Below are positions 23,759-31,502 of a DNA stretch of 31,619 nt, in pieces. The notes below the pieces were generated by a model. That model was not told where the DNA came from. It did no database searches and saw nothing but the letters and a program-made list of their open reading frames with translations. The first letter of the stretch is position 1, and the number at the start of each line of letters is the position of its first letter. The stretch covers positions 1 through 31,619 of the forward strand of contig JBJXDT010000040.1 in assembly GCA_046153505.1 (NCBI GenBank), read 5' to 3'. Position numbers and translations under genes: made by a program. Origin of the DNA: JBJXDT01 sp046153505. GTDB lineage: Bacteria > Pseudomonadota > Gammaproteobacteria > Burkholderiales > Methylophilaceae.

Positions 23759-24229
23759 GTGTTTGACGTTTCTTTTTCGGAGCTGATGGTCATTGCCATC
23801 GTTGCGCTCTTGGTGATTGGCCCAGAAAAGCTACCAAAAGTGGCAAGAACGCTGGGTGCGCTTGTTGGGCGAATGCAGCGATATGCTGCGCAGGTGAAAG
23901 AAGAAGTGAACCGCGAGGCACGTTTTGAGGATTTGCAGAAAATTCAGGCCGAAATCAAACAAGGCTGGGAGCAGGCAGAGCAAGATTATAAAACTCAGGC
24001 TGCGGAATTAGAGCAACAAGTAATGACACAGCAGGTCGAAAAACCCAAGTTCCAAAAAGCCAAAGTGACAAAATCTTTAAAAAAAGCACCTGCAAAATCA
24101 GCCTCAGTTAAAGGGCCAGTTGCCAAAAAAGTACCTATAAAGACAGAGGCAGGTAAAAAAGCGGTCATTAAAAATAGCCCAACAAAAAAACCTATAGCAA
24201 AAAAAGCCGCAGTCAAGGTTAGTGCATGA
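23759..24229 (+). CDS. tatB: Sec-independent translocase subunit TatB with basic tail
   Basis: A 156-residue TatB that starts at a GTG (23759). MFDVSFSELMVIAIVALLVIGPEKLP is the diagnostic N-terminus with the conserved Glu8 and the G-P-E-K-L-P hinge. An amphipathic and coiled helix runs to about residue 92. Residues ~95-156 are then extremely rich in Lys, Ala, Val and Pro (about 20 Lys and 2 Glu), like histone H1 or AlgP tails. TatB tails are usually variable, and this one is strongly basic. TatB with TatC forms the signal-peptide receptor. The stop overlaps the tatC start by 4 nt. Confidence 0.94.
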   Translation: MFDVSFSELMVIAIVALLVIGPEKLPKVARTLGALVGRMQRYAAQVKEEVNREARFEDLQKIQAEIKQGWEQAEQDYKTQAAELEQQVMTQQVEKPKFQKAKVTKSLKKAPAKSASVKGPVAKKVPIKTEAGKKAVIKNSPTKKPIAKKAAVKVSA

Positions 24230-24975
24230 CGCCTACCGAATCCTTTATTTCTCATTTAATCGAGCTAAGAAGTCGCTTAATTAAAATCGTTTTAGGCTTT
24301 GTATTGGTTTTTTTTGGACTTTTCCCTTTTGCGAATAAAATTTACACGCTATTGGCGGCACCTCTGCTTGCCAAGCTTCCCGCTGGTGGTCAGATGATTG
24401 CAACAGCTGTTACAACGCCATTCTTTGTTCCGATGAAGGTTGCTATGTTGGCGGCTTTTATTATTTCGTTGCCAAATACCTTGTATCAGATTTGGGCGTT
24501 TGTTGCGCCTGGGCTTTACCCCAAAGAAAAGAAATTGATGGCGCCAGTTATCATCGCAAGCTGTTTGCTTTTTGTAACTGGAATGTCGTTTGCCTACTTT
24601 GCGGTGTTCCCCGTTGTTTTTGGCTTTATTGTAGGAAGTGCACCTGTGGGTGTCGCGGTGATGACAGATATTGGGCAATATCTTGATTTTGTGATTACCA
24701 TGTTTTTAGCCTTTGGAACAGCCTTTGAAGTGCCTATTGCAGTCGTATTGGCGGTACGTTTTGGCTGGGTAACTGTTGTGCAACTTAAAGAGGCGCGTGG
24801 ATATGTAATTGTTGCCGCGTTTATTATTGGCGCCATATTTACACCGCCAGATATTATTTCGCAATGCATGCTCGCCGTGCCGTTGTGGTTGTTATTTGAG
24901 GCAGGAGTAATCGTTGCGCAATTTACCCAACCGAAAAGTAGCAGCGCTCAAAACTCCATACAGCCCAAAACCTAA
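24226..24975 (+). CDS. tatC: Sec-independent translocase subunit TatC
   Basis: A 249-residue membrane protein with six predicted helices. The cytoplasmic N-terminus has SFISHLIELRSRLIK, the conserved H-L-x-E-L-R-x-R motif that binds the twin-arginine signal. Later motifs are the F-V-A-P-G-L-Y-x-x-E-K loop and F-x-P-V-V-F-G-F. The substrate candidate PetA (Rieske protein) is encoded 2 kb further on. It is convergent with the HtrA-type protease, 31 nt apart, with no clear terminator. Confidence 0.96.
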   Translation: MTPTESFISHLIELRSRLIKIVLGFVLVFFGLFPFANKIYTLLAAPLLAKLPAGGQMIATAVTTPFFVPMKVAMLAAFIISLPNTLYQIWAFVAPGLYPKEKKLMAPVIIASCLLFVTGMSFAYFAVFPVVFGFIVGSAPVGVAVMTDIGQYLDFVITMFLAFGTAFEVPIAVVLAVRFGWVTVVQLKEARGYVIVAAFIIGAIFTPPDIISQCMLAVPLWLLFEAGVIVAQFTQPKSSSAQNSIQPKT

Positions 24976-25006
24976 AAACTATTTAAGTAAGCTGTTTTGC
25001 GTCGAG

Positions 25007-26191
25007 TTAGTTATTCAATGCGGCGACAGGTTTTGGTCGCTTGCCAATAAGTACGCTGATATTATTTTCTTTACCGTCACGCATAATTTTTAGTATCGCT
25101 TTTTGATGTGGCTTCAAGACTGCAATTAAATTCAGCATGCTTGCGCTATCAAGCACAGGCTTGTTGTCAATTGAAAGCAAAATATCGCCAGCTTTAAGTC
25201 CAGCAACATCTGCTGGGCTGTTGTTAAGGACGCCAGCAATCAATGCGCCTTCTTCACTTTTTAGCTTGAATGATTCAGCTAGCTCGGGTGTTATGTCTTG
25301 CGCTTCTATGCCCACCCAGCCGCGTGTTACGCTGCCATCTTTTGCGATTTGTTGCATCACTTGCTGTGCTAAGCTGACAGGAATAGCAAAGCCAATACCC
25401 ATGCTGCCGCCACTACGTGAGTAAATTGCACTGTTGATGCCAACCAAGTTACCTGCGGTGTCTATGAGGGCGCCACCAGAGTTGCCAGGATTAATGGAAG
25501 CATCGGTTTGAATAAAATTCTCAAAAGTATTGATACCTAAGTGGTTTCGTCCAAGTGCACTTACAATGCCTTGAGTGACGGTTTGACCAACACCAAATGG
25601 ATTGCCAATGGCCAATACCACGTCACCAACATTCACTTTATCTGAGCTGGCAAAAGTAACTGCTGGCAGATTTTTTGCATCTACTTTAATGACTGCCAAG
25701 TCAGTTTCTGGATCAGTACCCACGACTTTGGCAGACATTTTTCTGCCATCACCTAGAGCGACTTCAATTTCATCGGCAGCAGAAACCACATGGTTATTCG
25801 TCAGAATGAGCCCTTGTTCGCTGACGATGACACCGCTGCCCAAACTGCTTTCTGGCTGGTCATCTTCATTATTGTCCTGTTGATCGCCAAAGAAATGTTT
25901 AAATAAAGGGTCATCCATATAGGGCTGGTGTGGATTTGCAGCTTTTTTGCTAGATGTGAAAATATTTACCACCGATGGCATCGCTTTTTTTACCGCTTTG
26001 CTATAAGTACCGCTATTATTTGCATTGGGAGAGTTGTCGGGCAACTGAGCTGCGTGTTTGATGATAATTGGCTCGTGGCTAGACTGTAAGAAGTTTAAGC
26101 TAAGAAAATTCGGATAAAACATACGCAACACAAACAAAAAGCCCAAGCAGGCTGTGACAGATTGTGCAAAAATAAGCCAAATTTTACGCAT
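25007..26191 (-). CDS. Membrane-anchored HtrA-type serine protease (DegS/AlgW-like)
   Basis: A 394-residue S1C protease. One N-terminal membrane anchor (about 4-24, no clear cleavage site) holds the enzyme on the periplasmic face. The catalytic triad is H134 in LTNNHVVSA, D164 in TDLAVIKV and S238 in NPGNSGGAL. A single PDZ domain covers about 285-385 and includes A-D-V-A-G-L-K-A-G-D-I-L. One PDZ domain and a retained anchor point to the DegS/AlgW class that senses misfolded porins and cuts anti-sigma-E, rather than DegP with two PDZ domains. Residues 80-115 are an acidic, Asn/Gln-rich insert. No rseA or rpoE lies nearby. Confidence 0.92.
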   Translation of the reverse strand: MRKIWLIFAQSVTACLGFLFVLRMFYPNFLSLNFLQSSHEPIIIKHAAQLPDNSPNANNSGTYSKAVKKAMPSVVNIFTSSKKAANPHQPYMDDPLFKHFFGDQQDNNEDDQPESSLGSGVIVSEQGLILTNNHVVSAADEIEVALGDGRKMSAKVVGTDPETDLAVIKVDAKNLPAVTFASSDKVNVGDVVLAIGNPFGVGQTVTQGIVSALGRNHLGINTFENFIQTDASINPGNSGGALIDTAGNLVGINSAIYSRSGGSMGIGFAIPVSLAQQVMQQIAKDGSVTRGWVGIEAQDITPELAESFKLKSEEGALIAGVLNNSPADVAGLKAGDILLSIDNKPVLDSASMLNLIAVLKPHQKAILKIMRDGKENNISVLIGKRPKPVAALNN

Positions 26192-26235
26192 GATGTTGAA
26201 TGAATATTAAAACCTTAAGTATAGGCGAAAAACGC

Positions 26236-26994
26236 ATGAAATCTATAGTGAATTTGGGTAAGTTAAGCCATTTTTTAAGTGAAACTTTACAAGCCCAAAA
26301 ATTTAACGATTATTGTCCCAATGGCTTGCAGGTTGAGGGTAAGCTGGAAATAAAAAAAGTGGTGACAGGTGTGACTGCTAGCATGGCTTTTTTGGAGGCG
26401 GCACAAAAAGCGAACGCTGATGCTGTATTGGTGCATCATGGCTATTTTTGGCGTGGCGAAAACCCTGCGATTACAGGCATTAAAAAGCGCCGTATTCAAT
26501 TTTTGCTACAACATGAAATAAGTTTGTTTGGCTATCATTTGCCCCTAGATGCGCATCCCGATTTTGGTAACAATGTCATGCTAGGTAGGCAGTTAGGCCT
26601 AAAGAACATTGCTTGGCTGGACGATAGTCGCATGGTTGCCTGGGCAGAGCTGGCTGAACCACAGACATTGTTGGCGTTTGCAACAGAGGTAAGTAACAAG
26701 CTTGGCCGAAGACCGCAAGTGATAGGTGATACCAAGAAAATGGTTAAAGCTGTGGCTTGGTGCACTGGTGCTGCGCAGAGTTATATTGAGCAGGCGATTG
26801 CTGCTAATATTGATGTGTATATCAGTGGAGAAATTTCGGAGCAAACCGTACATATTGCACGTGAATCAGGCACAGCGTATATTGCTGCGGGACACCATGC
26901 TACTGAACGGTATGGGATACAAGCTTTGGGTGAATATTTAGCGAAAAATCTTGATTTGGAGCATGAGTTTATTGATATCGAAAATCCAGTTTAG
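26236..26994 (+). CDS. Nif3-like dinuclear metal centre protein (YbgI family)
   Basis: A 252-residue protein of the Nif3/YbgI (GTP cyclohydrolase 1 type 2 homolog) family. Hexamers with a dimetal site are known for the family, but the physiological role is unsettled. Metal-site motifs are AVLVHHGYFWRGE and, near the C-terminus, AGHHATERYGIQALGEYL; DYCPNGLQVEG marks the start of the domain. The frame is open from an ATG at 26200, but that codon has no ribosome site and would add 12 residues absent from relatives. I prefer 26236, with AGG 10 nt upstream. It lies divergent from the protease and directly upstream of petABC, a recurring order in betaproteobacteria. Confidence 0.88.
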   Translation: MKSIVNLGKLSHFLSETLQAQKFNDYCPNGLQVEGKLEIKKVVTGVTASMAFLEAAQKANADAVLVHHGYFWRGENPAITGIKKRRIQFLLQHEISLFGYHLPLDAHPDFGNNVMLGRQLGLKNIAWLDDSRMVAWAELAEPQTLLAFATEVSNKLGRRPQVIGDTKKMVKAVAWCTGAAQSYIEQAIAANIDVYISGEISEQTVHIARESGTAYIAAGHHATERYGIQALGEYLAKNLDLEHEFIDIENPV

Positions 26995-27026
26995 TTGTTA
27001 ACTTTCAGTAACTTAACTATTTAAAT

Positions 27027-27055
27027 TTGGTTTCTATGAACAGAAACTGTATAAT
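27027..27055 (+). promoter_or_regulatory. Sigma-70 promoter of petABC
   Basis: TTGGTT (27027-27032), a 17-bp spacer and a perfect TATAAT (27050-27055) lie about 80 bp before petA, giving a start near 27062. The spacer holds an exact inverted repeat, GTTTCT (27030-27035) and AGAAAC (27042-27047), 6 bp apart, which could be an operator between the two promoter boxes. Confidence 0.65.
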
Positions 27056-27133
27056 CCTGCTTTTCGTAGGTTTGTTTTGACCATGTCTGGAATATGCTTA
27101 TGGGAAATGTAAAGAGAAAAAGGATGCAATCAA

Positions 27134-27769
27134 ATGGCTGACAGCAAAACCGAAAAAACCCCGCTTTCTTTTCAACCCCCATCGGCGGTTGATATAGAAA
27201 AGCGTCAATTTTTAATTACTGCCACTGCATGTACTGGTGTTATAGGTGCTGCAGCGGTTGCGGTTCCTTTCGTAGGCAGCATGTTGCCTAGCGAGCGTGC
27301 AAAAGCCGCTGGTGCGCCGGTGGAAGTAGATATTAGCAAAGTGCAAGCCGGTAGTATTCTTACAGTGGAATGGCGCGGCAAACCAGTCTGGATTATTCAC
27401 CGTACCGATGAACAAACGGTGCAGCTTTCTAAGCATAATGACAAGCTTTCTGACCCGATGTGCGATGTAGAATCACAACAGCCAACTTATTGTAAAAATT
27501 CTCATCGTTCGATTAAAGATAATATTTCTGTAGTGGTAGGTATTTGCACGCATTTGGGTTGTTCGCCTACCGAAAAGATGGCGAATGGTGGCGACATGGG
27601 CGAACAATGGGACGGGGGTTTTTTCTGCCCTTGTCATGGTTCAAAATTCGACCTTGCAGGCCGTGTATACAAAGGTTCGCCTGCGCCCATTAATTTAGTC
27701 GTTCCGCCACATAAGTACTTGGCAGATAACACAATTATCATCGGTGTGGATGATAAGGCGGAGGCATAA
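27134..27769 (+). CDS. petA: Ubiquinol-cytochrome c reductase Rieske iron-sulfur subunit PetA
   Basis: A 211-residue Rieske protein of the bc1 complex. The N-terminal anchor (about 25-50) begins with K23-R24-Q-F-L, a Tat-like signal with Lys in place of the first Arg. The cluster motifs are CTHLGC (138-143) and CPCHGS (165-170). The expected iron ligands are C138, H140, C165 and H168, with a C143-C167 disulfide. It takes electrons from ubiquinol at the Qo site and passes them to cytochrome c1. It is the first gene of petABC, 2 nt before petB. Confidence 0.97.
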   Translation: MADSKTEKTPLSFQPPSAVDIEKRQFLITATACTGVIGAAAVAVPFVGSMLPSERAKAAGAPVEVDISKVQAGSILTVEWRGKPVWIIHRTDEQTVQLSKHNDKLSDPMCDVESQQPTYCKNSHRSIKDNISVVVGICTHLGCSPTEKMANGGDMGEQWDGGFFCPCHGSKFDLAGRVYKGSPAPINLVVPPHKYLADNTIIIGVDDKAEA

Positions 27770-27771
27770 TC

Positions 27772-29058
27772 ATGGCAGAAAAACAATCAGTAACGACAAC
27801 AGGCTTATTGGGATGGATTGACCAGCGCTTTCCGCTGACTAGCAATATTAAAAACCATTTGACAGAATACTACGCACCAAAAAATTTCAATTTCTGGTAC
27901 TTTTTTGGCTCGCTGGCGATGTTGATTTTGGTGCTACAAATCACCACGGGTATCTTTTTAACCATGCACTACAAACCTAGTGCAGAAGAAGCATTCGCTT
28001 CAGTTGAGTACATTATGCGTGATGTGTTTGGCGGCAATATTATTCGTTATATGCACTCCACTGGGGCATCCATGTTTTTTGTCGTCGTTTATCTGCATAT
28101 GTTTCGTGGCATTATTTATGGCTCATACAGAAATCCACGCGAGCTTATATGGCTGTTCGGTGTGGGCATTTTCCTGTGCCTCATGGGCGAAGCATTTTTT
28201 GGCTACCTATTACCTTGGGGGCAAATGTCTTATTGGGGCGCGCAAGTGATTGTGAATCTTTTCTCCGCGATTCCGTTTATCGGTCCAGATTTGTCCGAGT
28301 GGTTGAGGGGCGATTATTTGGTCTCTGATGCAACATTAAACCGTTTTTTTGCGTTCCACGTAATTGCGCTTCCTTTGGTGCTATTAGGCTTGGTTGTGGT
28401 GCATATTGTTGCCTTGCATGAAGTGGGCTCAAACAATCCGGACGGAATTGAAATTAAGGCCAAAAAAGACAAAGCGACAGGCATTCCGCTTGATGGTATT
28501 CCTTTTCATCCGTATTACACAGTCAAGGATTTGGTGGGTGTGATGGTGTTTTTAATCGTGTTTGCTTCGATTATTTTCTTTGCCCCAGAAATGGGTGGTT
28601 ATTTTTTAGAGGCTAACAACTTCGTGCCTGCAAATCCACTTCAAACGCCCGCACACATTGCGCCTGTCTGGTACTTTACGCCGTATTATTCAATACTACG
28701 TGCGGTGCCACCGGTGATGAACTCACAATTCCCTGGGGTGGCAGCGATGGGTTTGTCTGTCATGGTGTTTGCGTTATTGCCATGGCTTGACCGAAGCCCA
28801 GTCAAATCGATTCGTTATCGTGGCGCACTCTATAAACGCTGGCTTGCCGCCTTTGTGGTGAGTTTTTTGGTATTGGGTTATTTAGGCACAGTGCCATCAA
28901 ATGTATGGGGCCAGTTTGGCGATTGGTGCGGCGGTGCAGACCGTGCAACTGTAGTTGCGCGTATATTTGCTGCGATTTACTTTGCATTCTTCCTCTTTAT
29001 GCCAATCTACACCAAAATGGATAAAACTAAGCCAGTGCCAACAAGGGTAAGGGGCTAA
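27772..29058 (+). CDS. petB: Ubiquinol-cytochrome c reductase cytochrome b subunit PetB
   Basis: A 428-residue cytochrome b with eight or nine membrane helices. The four heme-ligand histidines are H95 and H109 (RYMHSTGAS...YLHMFRG) and H196 and H211 (FAFHVIAL...VVHIVALHE). The Qo-site motif reads P298-V-W-Y301, not the mitochondrial PEWY; PVWY is a variant I recall from beta- and gammaproteobacterial bc1 complexes. The length and the helices after the Qo motif show a full bc1 cytochrome b rather than the split b6/IV form. It is the middle gene of petABC. Confidence 0.97.
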   Translation: MAEKQSVTTTGLLGWIDQRFPLTSNIKNHLTEYYAPKNFNFWYFFGSLAMLILVLQITTGIFLTMHYKPSAEEAFASVEYIMRDVFGGNIIRYMHSTGASMFFVVVYLHMFRGIIYGSYRNPRELIWLFGVGIFLCLMGEAFFGYLLPWGQMSYWGAQVIVNLFSAIPFIGPDLSEWLRGDYLVSDATLNRFFAFHVIALPLVLLGLVVVHIVALHEVGSNNPDGIEIKAKKDKATGIPLDGIPFHPYYTVKDLVGVMVFLIVFASIIFFAPEMGGYFLEANNFVPANPLQTPAHIAPVWYFTPYYSILRAVPPVMNSQFPGVAAMGLSVMVFALLPWLDRSPVKSIRYRGALYKRWLAAFVVSFLVLGYLGTVPSNVWGQFGDWCGGADRATVVARIFAAIYFAFFLFMPIYTKMDKTKPVPTRVRG

Positions 29059-29060
29059 AC

Positions 29061-29756
29061 ATGAAAAAATTTCTCATTATTGTTTTAGCATTTTTACCAT
29101 TCATTTCCTTGGCCAACGAGGGCGAACTTGGCGTTACCGCGCCGATTGATCCAAGCGACGAAGCTTCGCTGCAACGCGGCGCGACAGCTTTTATCAACAA
29201 TTGCCTCAATTGTCACAGCGCTAACTATATGCGCTACAACCGATTACAGGATATTGGTCTGACAGAAAAGCAAATTAAGGATAATTTGCTTTTCGCGGGC
29301 GATAAAGTGGGTGACACCATGAAAACCAGCATGAGTAAAGCTGATGCGAAAAAATGGTTCGGTGCGCCACCGCCAGATCTCTCTGTAGAGGTGCGCGCGC
29401 GCGGCGCAGATTGGGTTTACGCCTATTTAACGAGTTTTTATCGCGACGAAACCACGCCGAGCGGCTGGAATAATAAAGTTTTTGATAAAGTAGCGATGCC
29501 TCACGTGTTGTATGAGCTGCAAGGCGAGCAGGTGTTGAATCATGAGACGCATCGTTTGGAGCTAGTAAAGCCAGGTAAATTAAACCCAAGCGAATACATT
29601 AACTATGTAGCAGACTTAACCAACTATATGGCGTTTATGGCAGAGCCAGCCAAGCAGCAACGTAAACATACTGGTTTATGGGTGTTGTTGTTTTTGGGTG
29701 TGCTTTTGGTTCTATCAATTAAGCTCAAAAAGGCTTTCTGGAAAGATATAAAGTAA
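29061..29756 (+). CDS. petC: Ubiquinol-cytochrome c reductase cytochrome c1 subunit PetC
   Basis: A 231-residue cytochrome c1. The signal peptide is KKFLIIVLAFLPFISLANE with cleavage after the Ala at residue 18. The heme motif is C48-L-N-C-H52, followed by SANYMRYNRLQDIGL as in proteobacterial c1. WFGAPPPDLSVEVRARG and the candidate Met ligand region VAMPHVLYELQG are conserved. A C-terminal helix (~204-222, HTGLWVLLFLGVLLVLSI) anchors it in the inner membrane. It completes petABC; sspA follows 58 nt later in the same direction. Confidence 0.97.
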   Translation: MKKFLIIVLAFLPFISLANEGELGVTAPIDPSDEASLQRGATAFINNCLNCHSANYMRYNRLQDIGLTEKQIKDNLLFAGDKVGDTMKTSMSKADAKKWFGAPPPDLSVEVRARGADWVYAYLTSFYRDETTPSGWNNKVFDKVAMPHVLYELQGEQVLNHETHRLELVKPGKLNPSEYINYVADLTNYMAFMAEPAKQQRKHTGLWVLLFLGVLLVLSIKLKKAFWKDIK

Positions 29757-29814
29757 AATTCAATCAAATAAATTTAAAACAGCCGTTTTAAGCATTTTAA
29801 GAAAGTAATTAATT

Positions 29815-30414
29815 ATGATGAAGTTATATTCTGGGTCTGTAGATCCTTACAGTCACCGTTGTCGTATCGTGCTATTTGAAAAAGGCATGGATTTTGAGGT
29901 GATCGATGTGGATCTGGCCAATAAACCAGAAGATTTGGCTGTGCTAAACCCCTACAATGCTGTGCCAGTTCTGGTGGAGCGCGACTTGATTTTATCCGAA
30001 GCAAATATAATTAATGAGTATATTGATGAACGTTTTCCGCACCCCCAGCTTATGCCTGCCGATCCAGTGATGCGAGCACGCGCCAGATTGTTTTTATACA
30101 ACTTTGAAAAAGATTTGTTCGACCATATTAAAGATTTGAGTTCAGGCGACGATGCAAAAGCCGACAAAGCTCGTATGACCATTCGCGATAATTTAACGCA
30201 AATTGTACCTATTTTCAGCAAGCAAAAATATTTACTTGGTGATGAATACTCAATGCTTGATGTCGCGGTGACACCATTGCTATGGCGTTTAGGGCACTAT
30301 GGCATTGATTTGCCCAATCAAGCTGCACCGTTGTTAAAGTATGCTGAGCGTTTGTTCTCACGCCCACTTTATGCAGATGCGATGACGCCCTCAGAAAAAG
30401 CCATGAGAAAATAG
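29815..30414 (+). CDS. sspA: Stringent starvation protein A (GST-fold)
   Basis: A 199-residue protein with a glutathione-S-transferase fold. The thioredoxin-like half starts MMKLYSGSVDPYSHRCRIVLFEKGMDFEVIDVDL and includes NPYNAVPVLVERDLILSEANIINEYIDERFPHPQLMP, the SspA pattern. The active-site Cys/Ser of true GSTs is not conserved, as expected for SspA, which binds RNA polymerase and alters promoter use under starvation and acid stress. Two ATGs (29815 and 29818) are possible. It lies 10 nt before sspB, and the location downstream of petABC is conserved in betaproteobacteria. Confidence 0.94.
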   Translation: MMKLYSGSVDPYSHRCRIVLFEKGMDFEVIDVDLANKPEDLAVLNPYNAVPVLVERDLILSEANIINEYIDERFPHPQLMPADPVMRARARLFLYNFEKDLFDHIKDLSSGDDAKADKARMTIRDNLTQIVPIFSKQKYLLGDEYSMLDVAVTPLLWRLGHYGIDLPNQAAPLLKYAERLFSRPLYADAMTPSEKAMRK

Positions 30415-30424
30415 TCTTTCAAGA

Positions 30425-30841
30425 ATGAGTGAGTTAATTCCAACTAAACCTTATATGGTGCGCGCCATTCACGAATGGTGCACAGATAATGGCTTTACAC
30501 CGCATTTGTTGGTGGTTGTAAGTGCAAGTACACGTGTGCCAATGGCTTATGTCAAGGATGGTGAAATTGTGCTCAATCTAAACTATTCAGCCACTAAAGA
30601 TTTGCATATCGATAATGACTCAATCGTCTTTTCAGCCCGTTTTGCGGGCGTTTCTCAAAACTTATATGTGCCGATGAGCGCCGTACGTGGCATTTTTGCG
30701 CGTGAAAATGGACAGGGCATGTTTTTTGAGGTTGGTGACCAAACAGAAGCAGCGAAACCTAGCAAAGAAGCGAGTGAGTTAGAAGTCCAATCGAAAACAA
30801 AAATAGAAAAGAAAAAGCCCTCACTCACTATTGTTAAATAA
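30425..30841 (+). CDS. sspB: ClpXP protease specificity-enhancing factor SspB
   Basis: A 138-residue adaptor that brings ssrA-tagged proteins to ClpXP. The substrate-binding domain (about 1-100) shows TKPYMVRAIHEWCTDNGFTPHLLV and LNLNYSATKDLHIDNDSIVFSARF, plus the region VPMSAVRGIFARENGQGMFF. A charged flexible linker follows. The last residues KPSLTIVK resemble the ClpX-binding tail (XB motif) of E. coli SspB, so the adaptor looks complete. It probably shares a transcript with sspA. Confidence 0.95.
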   Translation: MSELIPTKPYMVRAIHEWCTDNGFTPHLLVVVSASTRVPMAYVKDGEIVLNLNYSATKDLHIDNDSIVFSARFAGVSQNLYVPMSAVRGIFARENGQGMFFEVGDQTEAAKPSKEASELEVQSKTKIEKKKPSLTIVK

Positions 30842-30901
30842 ACTTCCACAAAGTATTCATTTTTTAGCAAAAAGTACTAGCCGCCAAATTGTAAAAAGTG
30901 A

Positions 30902-30907
30902 TATAGT
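30902..30907 (+). promoter_or_regulatory. Possible -10 box of the tRNA cluster
   Basis: TATAGT lies 18 bp before the first tRNA, followed by a G/C-rich stretch (CACGCC) that would suit a stringently controlled stable-RNA promoter. I find no good -35 box 16-18 bp upstream, so the call is weak. Confidence 0.3.
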
Positions 30908-30925
30908 CACGCCTCAAATAAAAAC

Positions 30926-31001
30926 GCCGGATTAGCTCAGTTGGTAGAGCAGCGCACTTGTAATGCGAAGGTCGTCAGTTCGATTCCGACATCCGGCACC
31001 A
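30926..31001 (+). tRNA. tRNA-Thr (anticodon TGT)
   Basis: A 76-nt cloverleaf. Acceptor GCCGGAT pairs with ATCCGGC, the D-loop region reads AGCTCAGTTGGTAGAGC, the anticodon loop CTTGTAA has TGT at 30959-30961, the T loop is TTCGATT, and the 3' end is A plus encoded CCA. It corresponds to thrU in the E. coli tufB operon. Confidence 0.97.
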
Positions 31002-31029
31002 GTTTTCGTTGTAAATCAGCCCCATTTGT

Positions 31030-31058
31030 TTGACAGAAAGTTAAAAACACAGCATAAT
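31030..31058 (+). promoter_or_regulatory. Internal sigma-70 promoter upstream of tRNA-Tyr
   Basis: A perfect TTGACA (31030-31035), a 17-bp spacer and CATAAT (31053-31058) lie in the 71-bp spacer between tRNA-Thr and tRNA-Tyr. The predicted start is near 31065, only about 8 nt before the mature tRNA-Tyr. It is the best consensus promoter in the window and could drive tRNA-Tyr-Gly-Thr and tuf independently of the first tRNA. Confidence 0.65.
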
Positions 31059-31072
31059 CGAGGGTTCGGTTA

Positions 31073-31157
31073 GGAGGGGTGGCCGAGTGGTTAAAGGCGA
31101 CGGACTGTAAATCCGTTCTCTCAGAGTACGCTGGTTCGAATCCAGCCCCCTCCACCA
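31073..31157 (+). tRNA. tRNA-Tyr (anticodon GTA)
   Basis: An 85-nt class II tRNA with a long variable arm. Acceptor GGAGGGG pairs with CCCCTCC, the anticodon stem-loop is GGACTGTAAATCC with GTA at 31107-31109, the T loop is TTCGAAT, and the 3' end is A plus CCA. It matches tyrU of the E. coli tufB operon in order. Confidence 0.97.
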
Positions 31158-31205
31158 AGTATCAAGTAATAGCACGGAGCCAGTAGGCGTTGTGGCAAAG
31201 AGTGC

Positions 31206-31281
31206 GCGGGTGTAGCTCAGTTGGTAGAGCTTCAGTTTTCCAAACTGAATGTCGCGAGTTCGAGCCTCGTCGCCCGCTCCA
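31206..31281 (+). tRNA. tRNA-Gly (anticodon TCC)
   Basis: A 76-nt cloverleaf. Acceptor GCGGGTG pairs with CGCCCGC (one G-T pair), the anticodon loop TTTCCAA has TCC at 31239-31241, and the discriminator is T followed by CCA, as usual for tRNA-Gly. It corresponds to glyT. Confidence 0.97.
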
Positions 31282-31314
31282 AGAATTGGGAGTCTGTAGT
31301 AGGGATCTATATTC

Positions 31315-31389
<75 letters not shown>

Positions 31390-31397
31390 TGAGCGTT

Positions 31398-31425
31398 AAA
31401 GTTTTATTAAGTTAAATAAAACTTT
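31398..31425 (+). other. AT-only-loop hairpin in the tRNA-tuf spacer
   Basis: AAAGTTTTATT (31398-31408) and AATAAAACTTT (31415-31425) are exact complements around a 6-nt loop. The stem is almost all A-T and only a short T run follows, so it is a weak terminator at best. It may act as an attenuator or RNA-processing site between the tRNAs and tuf. The rest of the spacer up to 31502 is very AT-rich with no clear promoter. Confidence 0.4.
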
Positions 31426-31502
31426 TAAGAAATATGGTTTTAAGTTTGTAGTAATTAAGTTAATAAAATTTTAAAGAATTAATTTAGATAAGGGAAACAA
31501 TC

